A DNA stretch of 64,000 nucleotides. It comes from Topomyia yanbarensis. Taxonomy: Eukaryota > Arthropoda > Insecta > Diptera > Culicidae. The position numbers were made by a program, and so were the translations under genes. Under the pieces are notes generated by a model. It saw only the letters and a program-made list of their open reading frames with translations. It was not told the origin of the DNA and made no database searches. Within the stretch, counting starts at the first letter, position 1. Each line of letters starts with the position of its first letter. Positions 49,689 to 61,614 of this stretch are shown one piece after another. The stretch is from the NCBI RefSeq assembly GCF_030247195.1, contig NC_080672.1:95862113-95926112 (forward strand). Reading direction: 5' to 3'.

Positions 49689-49921
49689 ATTTAGGACTGG
49701 TGGTATCCAATGGAGAAAAACGATCGGAAATGGTGAGTGAAGCTAAGCAATCATGTGAAAAAAATTCCCCCCAGAGGCGAGACTCGAACTCGCAACCTTT
49801 GAGACTCCGGTCCAATGCACTAACCCTTATGCTATCCCTGGGTATGGTGACATCCCAGAAAGAGCATATGATTATCCCATTGGCGACGGTGATCGTACCC
49901 TGCCTGCAAAGCGAGGAATCA
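49689..49921 (-). repeat. Inverted-repeat arm 1 with tRNA-like sequence
   Basis: This 233-bp arm is the near-identical reverse complement of 50060-50292 (few differences seen). It contains the mirror copy of the tRNA-like sequence at 49770-49842 on the minus strand. About 138 bp separate the arms. Confidence 0.85.
49770..49842 (-). tRNA. tRNA-like sequence (likely pseudo, in SINE/foldback)
   Basis: Same cloverleaf as the plus-strand copy at 50139-50211, one base different in the anticodon-arm region (T for C). Likely a transposon-borne tRNA head rather than a working gene. Confidence 0.45.
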
Positions 49922-50059
49922 GCTCTGTCACCCACCGAAGTACGATGGGTGATGAACTAAAAAATTAGACATCAGACGATTATAAAAACCCGGGCCTTGG
50001 TATCTAGCGGGGAAATTAAATAGATCAAATGTGTTGGGGTGATCAGCTGCCGTTGTGTG

Positions 50060-50292
50060 TGATTCCTCGCTTTGCAGGCAGGGTACGATCACCGTCGCCA
50101 ATGGGATAATCATATGTTCTTTCTGGGATGTCACCATACCCAGGGATAGCATAAGGGTTAGTGCATTGGGCCGGAGTCTCAAAGGTTGCGAGTTCGAGTC
50201 TCGCCTCTGGGGGGAATTTTTTTCAGATGATTGCTTAGCTTCACTCACCATTTCCGATCGTTTTTCTCCGTTGGATACCACCAGTCCTAAAT
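50060..50292 (+). repeat. Inverted-repeat arm 2 with tRNA-like sequence
   Basis: Partner of 49689-49921. High identity between the arms implies a recent inverted duplication or gene conversion. Confidence 0.85.
50139..50211 (+). tRNA. tRNA-like sequence (likely pseudo, in SINE/foldback)
   Basis: 73 nt fold by eye into a cloverleaf. Acceptor stem CCCAGGG/CTCTGGG has one G-U pair. The D arm AGCA...TGCA is weak. Anticodon stem TTGGG/CTCAA encloses a 7-nt loop CCGGAGT. The T stem GCGAG/CTCGC is perfect with loop TTCGAGT. A and B boxes are good. The loop has C instead of T at position 33 and would place GGA as anticodon. Serine would then need a long variable arm, which is absent, so a normal tRNA gene is unlikely. 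Confidence 0.5.
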
Positions 50293-51641
50293 AAGGTATT
50301 GGCACTTAAGCCAAAAGACCAAAAAAATTGAATTAATAGATCAAATGATTAATTATGTTCTTTTTTTCGTTTTTTTCCAGGTGAGTTATGAGGAATGGAA
50401 TATAATATTGTAGTATGTAAGTACAAATTAGTTATTTTAGTTAACTTAAGTTGCCCTTACTCTAATGGCATTTTTGTTTTTGACAGTGCACTACATCGAT
50501 GTAGCCGATGCTACACTCGTTCAAACTAGGGTGTAATTAGTCTCTTTTTGGCACTACACCCGTATAGTGCCAAGAAAAATCGAAAACGCTGCAAGAAGAG
50601 CTTACGCTGATTAGCTATCGCCATATTTAGGTTATGTGTATTTGGAAAATTTTACAATTTATACGATGATGAAACCTACTAAAAGTCTGATTTTAAAATA
50701 ACTTCGAGATGTCGGTCTTTTCTTTTTATCTGGAAACATGCTTGTTTTAAACAGCACCTCTAGTGATCGTTTCTGTTATAAGAATTTTTGAACAACACAC
50801 TCAACGTAAAGATAGCATTATTTTTTAAACACTGAACTATAATAAATCTATGAACAAAGGTAAACTTGATACTATACCGCCTTTGTGCTACATTCGGTTA
50901 CGGAGCTTAACCTTTCATATCGATTACGTTAGCCATGGATTTTAATCGTATGGAAGGTGCAATGCAGAATGCTCTGAAAATTGTTTTGTTAAGCTGTAAC
51001 TGTTGAATCAGTATGGTATTACGCGTATGATGAAACTGGATAATGTGAACCTCAGTTTCATGAGCGGTCTAATTTTTCAATCCCGGATATCTACAACTTA
51101 GCATAGCACAGGGACAAAATTAATGGAAGATTTCTATAGCGCACTGTTCGTGTATTTAAGGCGGATGAGTAAATGTAGAAATCAAATGGAAAATATTTTG
51201 TATCTTTTAGTGACCGTTGTCTTCAGTGGATGGAAGCAGACGAACCAATTTTGTTTGATTGTTTCTAAATGAATTTAACTACTTGGCCACGCCCATGTAG
51301 GTCAATTCTGGGATGGGAAGGAATGTTAGTTCAACACTTGAGACTATTATGACAGAGGAATGTTCTGCAGCATCCACAAGTGTCGCAGGATAGGATTGGT
51401 GTTATTAGGTAGGGAAATGAATCAGGATATTTCTTGGTGGATATTGTGATTTAGCTAAGTACTCAAGCGATTTGTCTTTTCATTTTAGTTTTCAGGTGTG
51501 CAACCTCCAGTAGAAATATGAATGCCGTTCGAATAGGCATTTTAATAAATATTCTTCCGCGGGGCGTTACATAAAAGGACAAAGCCGCGTGGAATATAAT
51601 ACAGGTATCTATTTATCTATAGACAATATGATCTTAGTAAT
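50293..51641. other. No gene recognised
   Basis: AT-rich sequence between the tRNA-like palindrome and the BEL/Pao remnant. No 5' LTR matching the 3' LTR candidate was seen here. Confidence 0.35.
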
Positions 51642-52838
51642 ATGTACGAAAGTCGCTATCAATTTCCAAGAATTGGAAACGAGCAATTTGAACTCCTAAT
51701 TGCCGACCATCGGGAGTATTGCTTCTTATTAACACTTCAATGGTTGTCACAACCACATACGGCACTCCTTTCCGTCGAGGATGAACAAGCCCTATCTCTT
51801 CAACAATCTCTGACCAGATTCACGGGGCAACGTTACGAAACGGGCCTACTATGGCGTTCATGCAATTCGCGACTGCCGGACAGCCAGGCGATGGCTCTGC
51901 ATCGGTTCCAATGCCTGGAGAAACGTATGCTCAAGGACAAAGCACTCGCTAAAACTCTGACTCAAAAAGTAGCTGATCACTTGAGCAAAAGCTATATTCG
52001 GAAGTTGACGGAGAATGAGCTGCAGCAGTCGTACCAGCGTACGTGGTATCTTCCAGTGTTCCCAGTCACGAACCCGAACAAACCCGGGAAGGTGAGAATG
52101 GTGTGGGACGCAGCAGCCAAGGTACACGGAATCTCTCTAAATTCGACACTGCTCAAGGGACCCGACCTACTGTCCTCGCTATACACCGTGTTGATCCGCT
52201 TTCGTGAGAGCCCCATTGCCTTGACAGGTGACATCAGGGAGATGTTTCACCAGGTGATGATTCGGGAACCGGACCAGCAGTGCCAACGCTTTTACTGGAG
52301 GGATGAGAATGGACAGCCCATGGTCTACGTGATGAGAGTTATGACCTTATGTTGCTCACCGAGCTGTGCCCAGTATGTGATGAACCTGAATGCAGATCGC
52401 TTTGCACAGACATATCCAGCAGCCACAGAAGTAATAAAAAAACAGCATTACGTAGACGACATGTTAGTGAGCGTCGACACTAAAGAAAAGGCGATCAAGC
52501 TTGCACAGGACGTAGCATTCGTGCATTCGCAAGGCGGATTTGAAATCCGCAATTGGACCAGCAATTCTCAAGGCGTCTTGAAGGCCCTGCAGATGATCAA
52601 CAGCACCGACAAGAACTTGGATCTTTCGCCAGAAATTGCCACGGAAAAGGTGCTTGGCATGTGGTGGCGTACCGAGGCGGATGTTTTTACCTTCAAAGTC
52701 GGTTGGGATCGCTACGACCGTGACCTATTAGAAGGTCATCGCTGGCCAACGAAGCGAGAAGTACTGAGAGTTCTGATGACGATATTGGAGTCGTCCGATG
52801 CTCTCTCGTCGCCGCCAAAACTAGAGTCGCGCCATTGA
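51642..52838 (+). pseudogene. BEL/Pao reverse transcriptase region
   Basis: 398 codons. The N-terminal part contains DEQALSL and RYETGLLW, a block found before the polymerase in Pao-type pol. The palm follows: VRMVWDAAAKVHGISLN, then GDIREMFHQV with the first catalytic Asp, then YVDD at 52449-52460, the metal-binding active site. RPTKREVLR-like WPTKREVLRV appears at about 52747-52776, near the usual end of the polymerase. The frame then meets, almost at once, sequence that belongs to the RNase H region, so the connecting ~200 residues usual for the family are missing. The ATG used is only the first in frame; the true protein start lay upstream. Confidence 0.85.
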
Positions 52839-53185
52839 GATACCATATGATCCCGAGATTGGAGTGTGAATCTGCAGTAATCGGCGTAAGGCTCGCCCGG
52901 TCAGTCGTCGATTCATTGTCCTTTCCGGTAGACAAACTCTTTTATCACACGGATTCCAGGGACGTAATCTGTTGGTTGGACTCCGATCATCGCCGATATT
53001 CATCCTTCATCGCATCTCGGGTGAGCGAGATTTTGGAAGCCACAGAGGTGCACCAATGGCGTTGGGTTCCGACTAAACTTAATGTTGCAGATGATGCTAC
53101 AAAATGGGAGAAGTCTCCAGATATGACTCCTAGTTCGAGATGGTACAACGGCACCGACTTCCTCCGGTTGCCAGAAGAAACATGA
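52798..53185 (+). pseudogene. BEL/Pao RNase H-like region
   Basis: From about 52798 the coding signal continues in another frame, through an ATG at 52835 to a stop at 53185. Blocks IPRLECESAVIGVRLAR, HTDSRDVICWL and ASRVSEILE are typical of the RNase H/Pao domain, which removes RNA from the hybrid during reverse transcription. WVPTKLNVADDATK closes the domain. The upstream edge coincides with the internal deletion after the polymerase region. Confidence 0.75.
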
Positions 53186-53194
53186 TCGCATCAA

Positions 53195-53524
53195 TTGGGG
53201 AGAGAAAGCAAAACCGACACCGAACTTCGTCCGAGCCTGCTAGCTCACTTCACAAAGCCAGATAGTGCAATAAATGTCTTCAGTTGGAAGCGAATGGTTA
53301 ACGTTGCTGTTGCTGTTCATCGCTTCCCTGCGAACTGCCATTTGAAGAGCCGAAAGATGCCCATCATGTGTGGACCTGCTACTTCGGATGAACTGCTGGT
53401 CGCCGAACGCTACGTGATGCGCCAAGCTCAACGAGAAGCCTACCCAGATGAAGTAGCCATCCTTCTTAAATCCAAGCCGTCTGTTCCAAAATCCAGCCCC
53501 CTGTACAAGTTTCACCCTGGATAG
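53195..53524 (+). pseudogene. BEL/Pao pol linker region
   Basis: 109 codons between RNase H and integrase. Features are the basic start, SWKRMVNVAVAVHRF, SDELLVAERYVMRQAQREA and SSPLYKFHPG, which occupy this place in Pao-type pol. A stop after KFHPG is a frameshift, since family-like sequence (DDHGLLRMRGRI) resumes at once in another frame. Confidence 0.65.
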
Positions 53525-53544
53525 ATGACCATGGGCTATTAAGA

Positions 53545-53865
53545 ATGCGAGGAAGGATCAGTGCCTGCGCATTAGCTACTGAAGACGCCAAGAACCCAAT
53601 CATTCTACCCCGTGACCATCACACTACTAAACTCATAATTATACACTACCATAGAAAATATCACCATCAAAACCACGAGACCGTTCTGAACGAACTGCGT
53701 CAAAAATTTTGTATTCCCCGACTACGCAATGCCTATGCAAATGTGCGCAAAGATTGCCAGCGTTGCAAAAATGACCGTTCGATCCCGCAGCCACCAATGA
53801 TGGCAGACCTCCCATCAGAAAGACTCGACGCCTTTGCTCGCCCGTTCACGCATGCAGGTATTGGT
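53545..53865 (+). pseudogene. Integrase zinc-binding region
   Basis: After LLRMRGRI the frame contains ILPRDHHTTKLIIIHYHRKY, then FCIPRLRNAYANVRKDCQRC, a His-His-Cys-Cys zinc-binding unit of the integrase N-terminal type. The frame formally stays open to 54078, but coding similarity changes to another frame near 53865. Confidence 0.75.
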
Positions 53866-54751
53866 ATACTTCGGACCATTGGAGGTAGTTGTAGGTCGTC
53901 GAGTGGAGAAACGTTGGGGAATGTTGGTCACGTGCCTGACCACCCGGGCGATTCACATCGAGGTAGTACACACCCTCAACACCGACTCGTGCGTCATGGG
54001 CCTCCGCAATTTTGCAGCACGTCGAGGAACTCCAAGAACACTCTACAGCGACCGTGGTACCTGTTTCATTGGAGCTAATCGGGAGTTGCAAGAAGCAGCA
54101 GCGGAGATCAACCTAGAGGAAGTGATTAAGGAGTTGAGCAGTACAGAGACCAGCTGGAAGTTTAACCCTCCTTTATCGCCACACATGGGAGGCAGTTGGG
54201 AGCGTTTGATCGGAGTAGTGAAACGGAACCTGATGTCAATTCGTTCCCTGAAGAAACCCAACGATGAAGTACTCCGAAACCTGCTAACCGAGATCGAAAA
54301 CACCGTTAACTCGCGCCCCCTGACCCATGTTCCGGTGGATGACGAATCCGCACCTACTCTCACTCCAAATCACTTCCTTCTAGGATTGTCTGACGGCACT
54401 AAACCACTCTGTACTCTCGACGATAGTGGTGTTGTGCTGCGGCGGAGCTGGCGAACATCACAGGTATTGGCGAACCAATTTTGGAAACGCTGGTTGAGCG
54501 ATTACCTGTCAGAGATAACTCGTAGAACAAAGTGGTTCGCGAACACAAAACCAATCGAGATTGGTGACGTGGTGATTATCGTCGACCCCCAGCTACCCCG
54601 GAACGGTTGGCCCAAGGGGAAAATAATCGGTACAAACACCAGCAAGAAGGATGGCCACATCAGAGCAGCAACAGTAAAAACCGCAACCTGTATCTACGAG
54701 CGCCCGGTGGCCAAGTTGGCTGTGTTGGATGTTCGGCGCGAAATGTTGTAA
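53834..54751 (+). pseudogene. BEL/Pao integrase core and C-terminal domain
   Basis: The 305-codon frame contains the integrase catalytic core, which joins element DNA to the host chromosome. YSDRGTCF carries the second catalytic Asp (54050-54052), and GGSWERLIG carries the Glu (54200-54202), 50 residues later. The first catalytic Asp, expected just before YFGPLEV, is Val here and lies at a frame change. ENTVNSRPLTH and LTPNHFLLG follow. The C-terminal part RRTKWF...GDVVIIVD...WPKGKI is the domain usual after BEL/Pao integrases. The stop is at 54751, 32 bp before the candidate LTR. Confidence 0.85.
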
Positions 54752-54774
54752 GCCAATCAACGGATCGACATACT

Positions 54775-54783
54775 GGGGAGGAG
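54775..54783 (+). promoter_or_regulatory. Polypurine tract
   Basis: GGGGAGGAG directly before TGTCACC, in the position of the plus-strand primer next to a 3' LTR. Confidence 0.55.
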
Positions 54784-55173
54784 TGTCACCTGCGACCAGC
54801 GCAAATGAACGCACCGAACCTCAATTCACCCGCGTGACACAAGTGTGGACACCTTTTTATGAAACGCCTTTGTTTAGATCCCCAATTCAACCCTCCCGAA
54901 CTAGTTCTATAAGTTGGTGATAATTGGAACTGAACTAAGGAACTAAACTTATACCGAGCTAATTGGCGCGGTTTAATTTACAACTAAAGGGACTAAACGT
55001 GAGTTAATCGTCTCATTATATTTAGCAAATTTATACCTAAATTTACAGTTTATATTAATGCTAGCTTATAAAACTATTACACATCCGCAGGAATATTATA
55101 ACCTCTCGCATATTAAAATAGCACACGACGGTTGTTTTATTTAAGGTTATACTACCGGAATCCACCCCTTACA
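54784..55173 (+). repeat. Candidate 3' LTR
   Basis: About 390 bp beginning TGTCACCTGC after a polypurine tract and ending CCACCCCTTACA, so bounded by TG and CA. There is no partner LTR to confirm it; the right border is set by the TG...CA rule. Confidence 0.45.
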
Positions 55174-56530
55174 TTGGTTGACTATCGCCAACAATGGTCA
55201 TTTCCAAAGTTTGCAGTACAAAGCAAGCGTACAAAAAGTATAGAAGATATCCCAAATAAATGTGAAGCAATTCACTGCGAAGCGTTAATGACAAGTTGGC
55301 ATCTCCACTCTCCCTAGCAGACACGTTTCCATAATCGGGTTAATTGTCAAATTGCAAAACGACAGGTTTATTATGCGCCTTGATCCATCGGCGGCCCAGA
55401 AGAAGAATGGATGGGATGAAAGCAATACTGGCAAAGACCGACTACCATATGAGCGGTTCAAACTCGAAACAGTGACGCAGAGTACTGCACTGGATAATTT
55501 TGAAGAAAGTACCAGGAGTGCGATATTACGAAGTTTTAGCTTCTGATGGCTCTACATTTTCTGACAGAGTGAATTTCTGGAGTGTTGAAATGTTTACCAT
55601 TGTTTAGGAAAGCAAAAGTAGTGCAAAGCTAGTGTCAGACCTTCATGTGACCTCAAGAAGTCTCTTTTGGCGGTAGACGGTTCCAGGTTTAATAAAAAAA
55701 CTGGGTTATTTTAACAAATCTACAGTTCGCATGCCACACAATTTTTTTTTTGTGAGATTCGACAGTTTCATCTTATTTTTCCTACATGAAAGTTTGTTTT
55801 TTAAATACGGTTTTTAAACTAAAGGTTTGAAAGTTATACCTTGGCGTGGAAGAGTTTCATCCTTTACGGCTATTGTACAAACGCCAGAAGAATCCTAAAA
55901 CATTGGTGCACAATCGGGAATAGCGAATCAGAAAAGGTGATTATATGTCAGCGATTCACTAAATACAGAATGGATAAAGGCTATGATGCAAAACCTTAAG
56001 GTCCGTTCAGGTTAAGTTTTTTGTGCGGAGCAATGCTTAAGAAATCCTAGCATGTTGTTAGTCGCCTCTTACAACATGGGAGCTATTCTTGGCTGAAATA
56101 GCGCAAAAAGATTTTAGCCCGCCGGATACCACACGGCTACGAGTTTTAGAGACTAGGTTTCGGCGACAAAATTGTTTTCTTTCAAATAACAAATACTTGT
56201 ATTTATTATTTCAATAAAAAACTTTGCCGAAGAAACCTATTCTCTAGAACTCACCGTTAACAAATATGATGCGAGCGCCACAAAGTTGAGGCTTGTACAT
56301 TTTGACTTTTTCTCATAAGTACTTGACACTTACTTAGAAATGTTTCAAAGGTTTTCTTCCATTTAATTCCACTATGTTTTTACCATCCAGCTAGACGCTG
56401 AATCCAGAATGGAATAGCTAAAGACATCAAATTGCACTGATTACTGGTTTCAGAATACAGGGTTCGGCACTCGAAGTGTAGCCAGCTTCAGAACGCGATT
56501 TTTGAATGGTTAAAGTGCTACTGATTGATG
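55174..56530. other. No gene recognised
   Basis: Mixed AT-rich sequence; chance frames only. Confidence 0.35.
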
Positions 56531-57344
56531 TTCATGGACAGGGCCGCCGGAATACGTGGGTAGTATGGGTAGTACTACCCACTCGAAAATTACCGAGGGG
56601 GGAATTACCCACTCGAAAGTTTGGAACAAACCAACACCTGAGATTAACCACAAATGTGTCTCGCATACAAAATGCATGCGTCTGAAACTCTCGATGTACA
56701 ACAATTTTACTTTTTTATTCAGATACAAATTTCTTTGCTTTACAATTTAAATTTCTTGGAAATATGGGATAATAATCAGGATTTTTTTGAAATTTGAAAT
56801 AACTTTTTATATTTATATTAAGGGGTATACATTTTGACTCATCTACGTCTTAAAACAAGGAGTTCAGATCGATATACCAAAAAGTATTAATACGGTTTTA
56901 TTCAGACTAAAGCATGTAGTGAGACATATCTTTAAAGACTAGATGCTCAATTTATCATCTTTTAACAAGAAAAATGATTTGATTAAAAATTGAAACTAGG
57001 AGACAACAAGAGGATTGATTCCAACATCAGCAGCAAATACCGTATCAGGAAAAGTGTAGAGAGGGTGGACAAGATGACAGTGAAAAAAGAAATTTGACTT
57101 ACAGATTTTTGGCAAACGGAAGATCACTGTCAGGACATGATGAACAGGACCTACTAGGAACTCTTGGGATCATATTTCCAGGTTGCTATTAGCATGTCAA
57201 CCAAAAGAGAAGAGATAACTAAATTTGGACATCTAACGTGTTTAAAAATATGTGTATGAAAGACATATAGGAGCGATCGGGGATACCCTAATACCTGTTC
57301 AGGTTATCATCCAAACAATATGTCGAATCGTAGGACTATATGGG

Positions 57345-57610
57345 TTAAAGTTCGTGTATAATTTTTTTTATTAGCGAAGTCACTGGACTAGAACGAGGCC
57401 GAAGAGATTCGTTGAACGGAGACCTGGCGCTACAACACGAGGCGCACGACCAGACAACATGTTTAATGTTATGATACCCGTCACCACAAGCGCAGAGACC
57501 ACACTCCCAATACGTCAAAGATGCGCATTCAAAGTACAATGATTGGACATGAAGCAAGATATCACCCAACGACCTTCATCCATAATCTTTAAACCACGGT
57601 TTGTTAATAC
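57345..57610 (-). pseudogene. LINE (LOA/I-like) ORF2 C-terminal fragment
   Basis: On the minus strand, after a PWF-like block, the frame 57569-57345 reads CGLCACGDGYHNIKHVVWSC followed by ARSPFNESLRPR. The Cys-x-Cys...His...His-Val-Val-Trp-x-Cys pattern is the C-terminal cysteine-rich unit of LOA/I-group LINE ORF2. Upstream, to about 57750, TWQI and GRW words fit the end of the RNase H/linker part but in broken frame. It is a dead 3' fragment inside the hAT-type element. Both LINE pieces in the window (here and 20.4-21.1 kb) lie on the minus strand but need not be the same element. Confidence 0.6.
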
Positions 57611-59177
57611 CTTTGCAATTCCTAAACCTCCCTACGAAATTTGCCAAGTTTCGAGCGTCCTCTTATAATAAATGCTAAAAAACTCGTTGAAGCTACGCGA
57701 TCTTTCATGATTATCACCTTCTAATGCCTAAGTGCCCGCCGTCTCATTACCATTCTAATCTAAATGTCACCTTACTCATTACTCGGAATGGAGCAATGTG
57801 AAGGAACTGAAACTAATATTTGTATCTGGTAATTTGGTACGCTTGTTCAGACAAAGCACTCAGGAACTCCCTATTTCCCCAGGAAAATCAAGAAGTGCTT
57901 TACATACTTCATTGAACGGAGAGCCGCCTTGAAACTTTAACGGTGTGGGCATGGTCGTTGATAGGCAAACCATAAGTTTTATGGGGACAATGTTTGCAGC
58001 ACAGCCTTTATTATCGCCCTCACCACTACTGTCATAATAATTAGCATAGAAGCTATGCATAGCATCATCTGATGAATGTTACAGTGATATGTGCATTACA
58101 ATGCTTAGTGCGAGCATCTTTGCTGTCAGACAAATAATGTGTTTTTAAAGAACGATCATTACGTTTATATACAGTATTATCATTTCATCTCGAAGCGTCT
58201 ATCTGTCGTTTGATGTGGATCTACATGTGATGCAGTTGTCGCCGAAAAAGGATTATTGGTTCAGTGTATTTCGATTAAAGGTTGAATCGATTACACAACG
58301 TAGGGTCTAGCCATTAGACGAAATATTGTTTTTCTCGTTAATCCGTCGACGAACCGGTGCCAATAACCGCGTTTTTCAGCTTCATCAAGTTTTTAATTTG
58401 CATTTCTAACGTCGCGTTTTTTCGGAAAAATTCGGGCCATACGACGTTCAGAAAGTCCTTTTAAGACTTTTGCGCATACAATTCTGTGGACTCTCTGCCC
58501 ATCACAGAGGGGGAGACCGCCCGCGGTTATTCGCGCCGGGTACTCGTTTCGTCTGACCTTTAATCGCAGTGTAGATAATCAAGCTTGTCAAAACGTTGTA
58601 CTCTTCCACTGGAGGAATTTCTTGTTTTTATTCGATTGTTTCTGAAGTGGACGCGTAGTATATCGTGGGATTTGAAGTCTTCCGGAACCAGCTGAAAACA
58701 ATATTAATAAGTTTTTGCCTTTGATTCGGACTTGAAAAGCGAACTTCAATACCTGATACAGAATAAAGGCTAATCTGATTGAAGTAATAGCACGTTTTGA
58801 TCCCCAAAACGCTCCTGGCGAAAAATGTTGTGAAAGATCTACGTCGAAAGTTTATAAGGTTTTATATAAAGCAAATGTAGGAAATGCAGGGAAATAATAG
58901 AACTGACATACTTACATCGGTTTTGTAACAGCACCTATCAAGGGACATTTACGAGGAAGCTTAGGAGAAAATTTATAGGAACATTAGAAAATGTTTCCTC
59001 AATGGGATTGCTAGAATATCGCTCTTAGTTGTAGCCGATGGCGTAGCCCACTTTAGCGGAGCGTTCCTCAAAAGAATGCTTATGTTTTCCACGGTATAAT
59101 TTTAATATATGTGGGATACGTCGACAGTTCATTCGGAGTCGCATTTTCCAAACCGTACTTTGTTTCTATAATGGGTA

Positions 59178-59430
59178 CCCGAGCAAACGAAAAGCCCATA
59201 ATACCCCCATGTTCATGGGGTTTGCCATGGGTGTTTGAAATGGGTTCAACCCATGAAAACACCATCACCATGGTCCGGTAGATCCCATATAAAATACCAT
59301 ATGTTGGTGTATTTATGGGTTATTGAGACCATTTTATGGTGTCTTGATGGTTGTGAATTTTGGCACGGACCATGTTTAAGGTCTTTTCAAGGGGCTATGT
59401 GGTGTTTGAACCCATGAGTATTTGCTCGGG
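59178..59430. mobile_element. TA-flanked MITE, CCCGAGCAAA ends
   Basis: 253 bp with a perfect 10-bp terminal repeat CCCGAGCAAA and TA on both sides (59176-59177 and 59431-59432). The interior is rich in CCATGGG/ATGGGTT words. It is nested inside the 3.75-kb hAT-type element, hence younger. Confidence 0.75.
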
Positions 59431-60298
59431 TAAGTCTGTTGTTTATTTGTTTGTTTTATTTACGTGACTTTATAAAGATATTCATTTGTCACGAGGGTAG
59501 CTCCTTGGCCCCATGTTTTGCAACGACGGTAGTTCAAGCCCTGCAACACATAAAGGCGAGCAGATAGACCAGCTCCGTTAAAAAAAAAACAAAGTTTGAA
59601 AAGCAGATCTGGCAAAAGGTTGAACGCAATTGCTTGCATATCAGAATTTTCACTTACTAAACCGAAGGAAGTCAGCCCCATATTTCGCAATAAAGATTCC
59701 TCTCGGAGACTACCCCATCAATCTCTACTTCCCGGGCGGGTACGTAGACAAAATATTTCTTCGTACACGCCCGAGAGTTGTTTAGTTAGATAACGCGATA
59801 TATCGATGATGCTATATTGATTATCTTTGGTCTGGTAGTAGACCATCCAGGGGCCAGTTGTATTAAATGGATATGGTTTGCATTGAAAAAGATTATTTTT
59901 GCCATCGGTATTCAAAGCCTGGAAGGATGTTAGTCGACGGAGCTACCTTCCCAATAGACTACACTATCATGCGGGTTTTTTCAGTACCCACCAAAGAAGG
60001 TTCTATCGCGGGAAATAGAAAATTAATGCAACGTAATTCAAAAGAAAGGAGTAATATGGGCTTAGCTGTACAAAAGCTCCATGTAGTATCAGTAATCAAC
60101 AAACATATTTTTACTGAGCCGTCGGCCATACAGCCTGTCAACAAAGGGTGTTTTCAAATGACCATCAGCTATATTATCAGGGTATTTTCATTTACACTTA
60201 CACACGCCATGTCTGATCTTTCGTCAGTACGGGTAGAAATCATTCCGAATCTTACTACCCACTCGGGGAAAAAGTGTTCCGCCGGTCCTGTTCATGGA

Positions 60299-61600
60299 GA
60301 TCTAGCATATGATGTTGAAAAAAGAAATGATTTCGTCTTTTTCAAAGATGGCTGATTTTTATGGCATTCTCCATTCCCTAAGAGGTTCAGTTCTTTAATT
60401 GCAACATATGCTTAATAAATTATGATATTATCACTTCATCACAGTCGTCGAGAGCCGCGCCGGGCCCCAGGGTTTGAAGTACTGGCGGGCCCTACCATAT
60501 ATGACTTCTTATTTCAATATCGATTAGAGAAATTATACGGATGCAACCGTTTCAATTAAACTATTTTTTTTTAAATTGTTTATTTGACATGATTCAATGC
60601 GTTAGCTTAACAAAGTCGTCAGTATTTTAAACATGTAATACATGGAAAAAATAAAAATTAATAAAGGAATATTTGTGGCTGGCCATCAGATTGGCTTACG
60701 TCCGACTTGCCATTACAATTGGAATCCTTTTTTGCGGCGTTGCCATACAATCCATATTACCATCGTTCATGCTCCCTTGACGCACGTTAATGCTACCATC
60801 GTTAGTGCTGCCCAGAATCTGCGCTTAGAAAAATTGACATCACTGCGTGACCTTGAAAGGGAAACAAGATTCAATTCATGCCCGCCGCGATGAATCGAAT
60901 GTTTGGTTTGTTTCCCTCGTCCTTCGATTTTTCGGTACAACGCATTCATGTTCGCATATGTTCGGTTTCAGGAGCAAACTGAATCTTGTTTCTATGATAG
61001 CTCTGAGAGGGATTATCAAGCAAAAGAGCACCAGGTATAGATTACGCAGTTCAGTTATGCTCGAAAATGTAAAAGAATTTCTGCCTTCAAACTGTCCACA
61101 TAATAACAAATAAATGCTTTGGTTTGTGAATGAAATATTTCCTCTGCATTCAACCATTCGATTCTTCATAAAATTTCAGTTAGTTTGGAAGTGAATGAAT
61201 GAGGGAAGCGTTGAAACTGAATATTGTTTCAGCAATTTATCAGAAATAAGCAACTAAATGTGCAATTTCGCACCACTGATGCTGCCTTGTTTCTTGTTGT
61301 TGATACATACTGTTGATTTTGAGATACTGGATTCAGCTATTGCAGTTGTCACTATGACCTGAACGAATTTTCTTTATCCGTTTCTGAACATGGTAAAATC
61401 GGTTTTGGAATCAGTTGTTACACTTGCGCTAAATTCCCATATTTTTCTTCATTAAATGTGTACACTGGAACCTCCATTTACGAAGCCAAAGGTTGTCAAG
61501 CCAAGGGTTCGTAAATTGAATTAGTTCGTAAAAAAAGTGTTCGTTTTTTGGGATTTAGATTGTAAAAAAAGTTCGCTTTACATTCTTACTAAAACGCATT
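60299..61600. other. No gene recognised
   Basis: 60450-60500 is GC-rich (GGGCCCCAGGG), as is 62857-62930; see rejected notes. The rest is AT-rich. Confidence 0.35.
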
Positions 61601-61614
61601 GGTTGAGCGACATT

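Larger units (their letters stand above)
51642..55173 (+). mobile_element. BEL/Pao LTR retrotransposon, truncated and broken
   Basis: A degraded pol region in the order reverse transcriptase, RNase H-like, linker, zinc-binding, integrase core, C-terminal domain, followed by a candidate 3' LTR. Gag, protease and 5' LTR are absent. Several frame changes and an internal deletion make it inactive. Its GC is clearly higher than the flanks, as expected for an inserted coding sequence. Confidence 0.85.
56539..60290. mobile_element. 3.75-kb hAT-type element with 8-bp TSD
   Basis: The 8-mer TTCATGGA flanks both ends (56531-56538 and 60291-60298). The left end is CAGGGCCGCCGGAATACG and the inverted right end CAGGACCGGCGGAACAC. 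Both ends continue with a GTGGGTAGTA-type block (forward near 56565, inverted near 60252). The 3752 bp interior has no recognisable transposase but contains a LINE 3' fragment and a small TA-flanked MITE. It is therefore non-autonomous or derived from a larger element with captured sequence. Confidence 0.75.
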
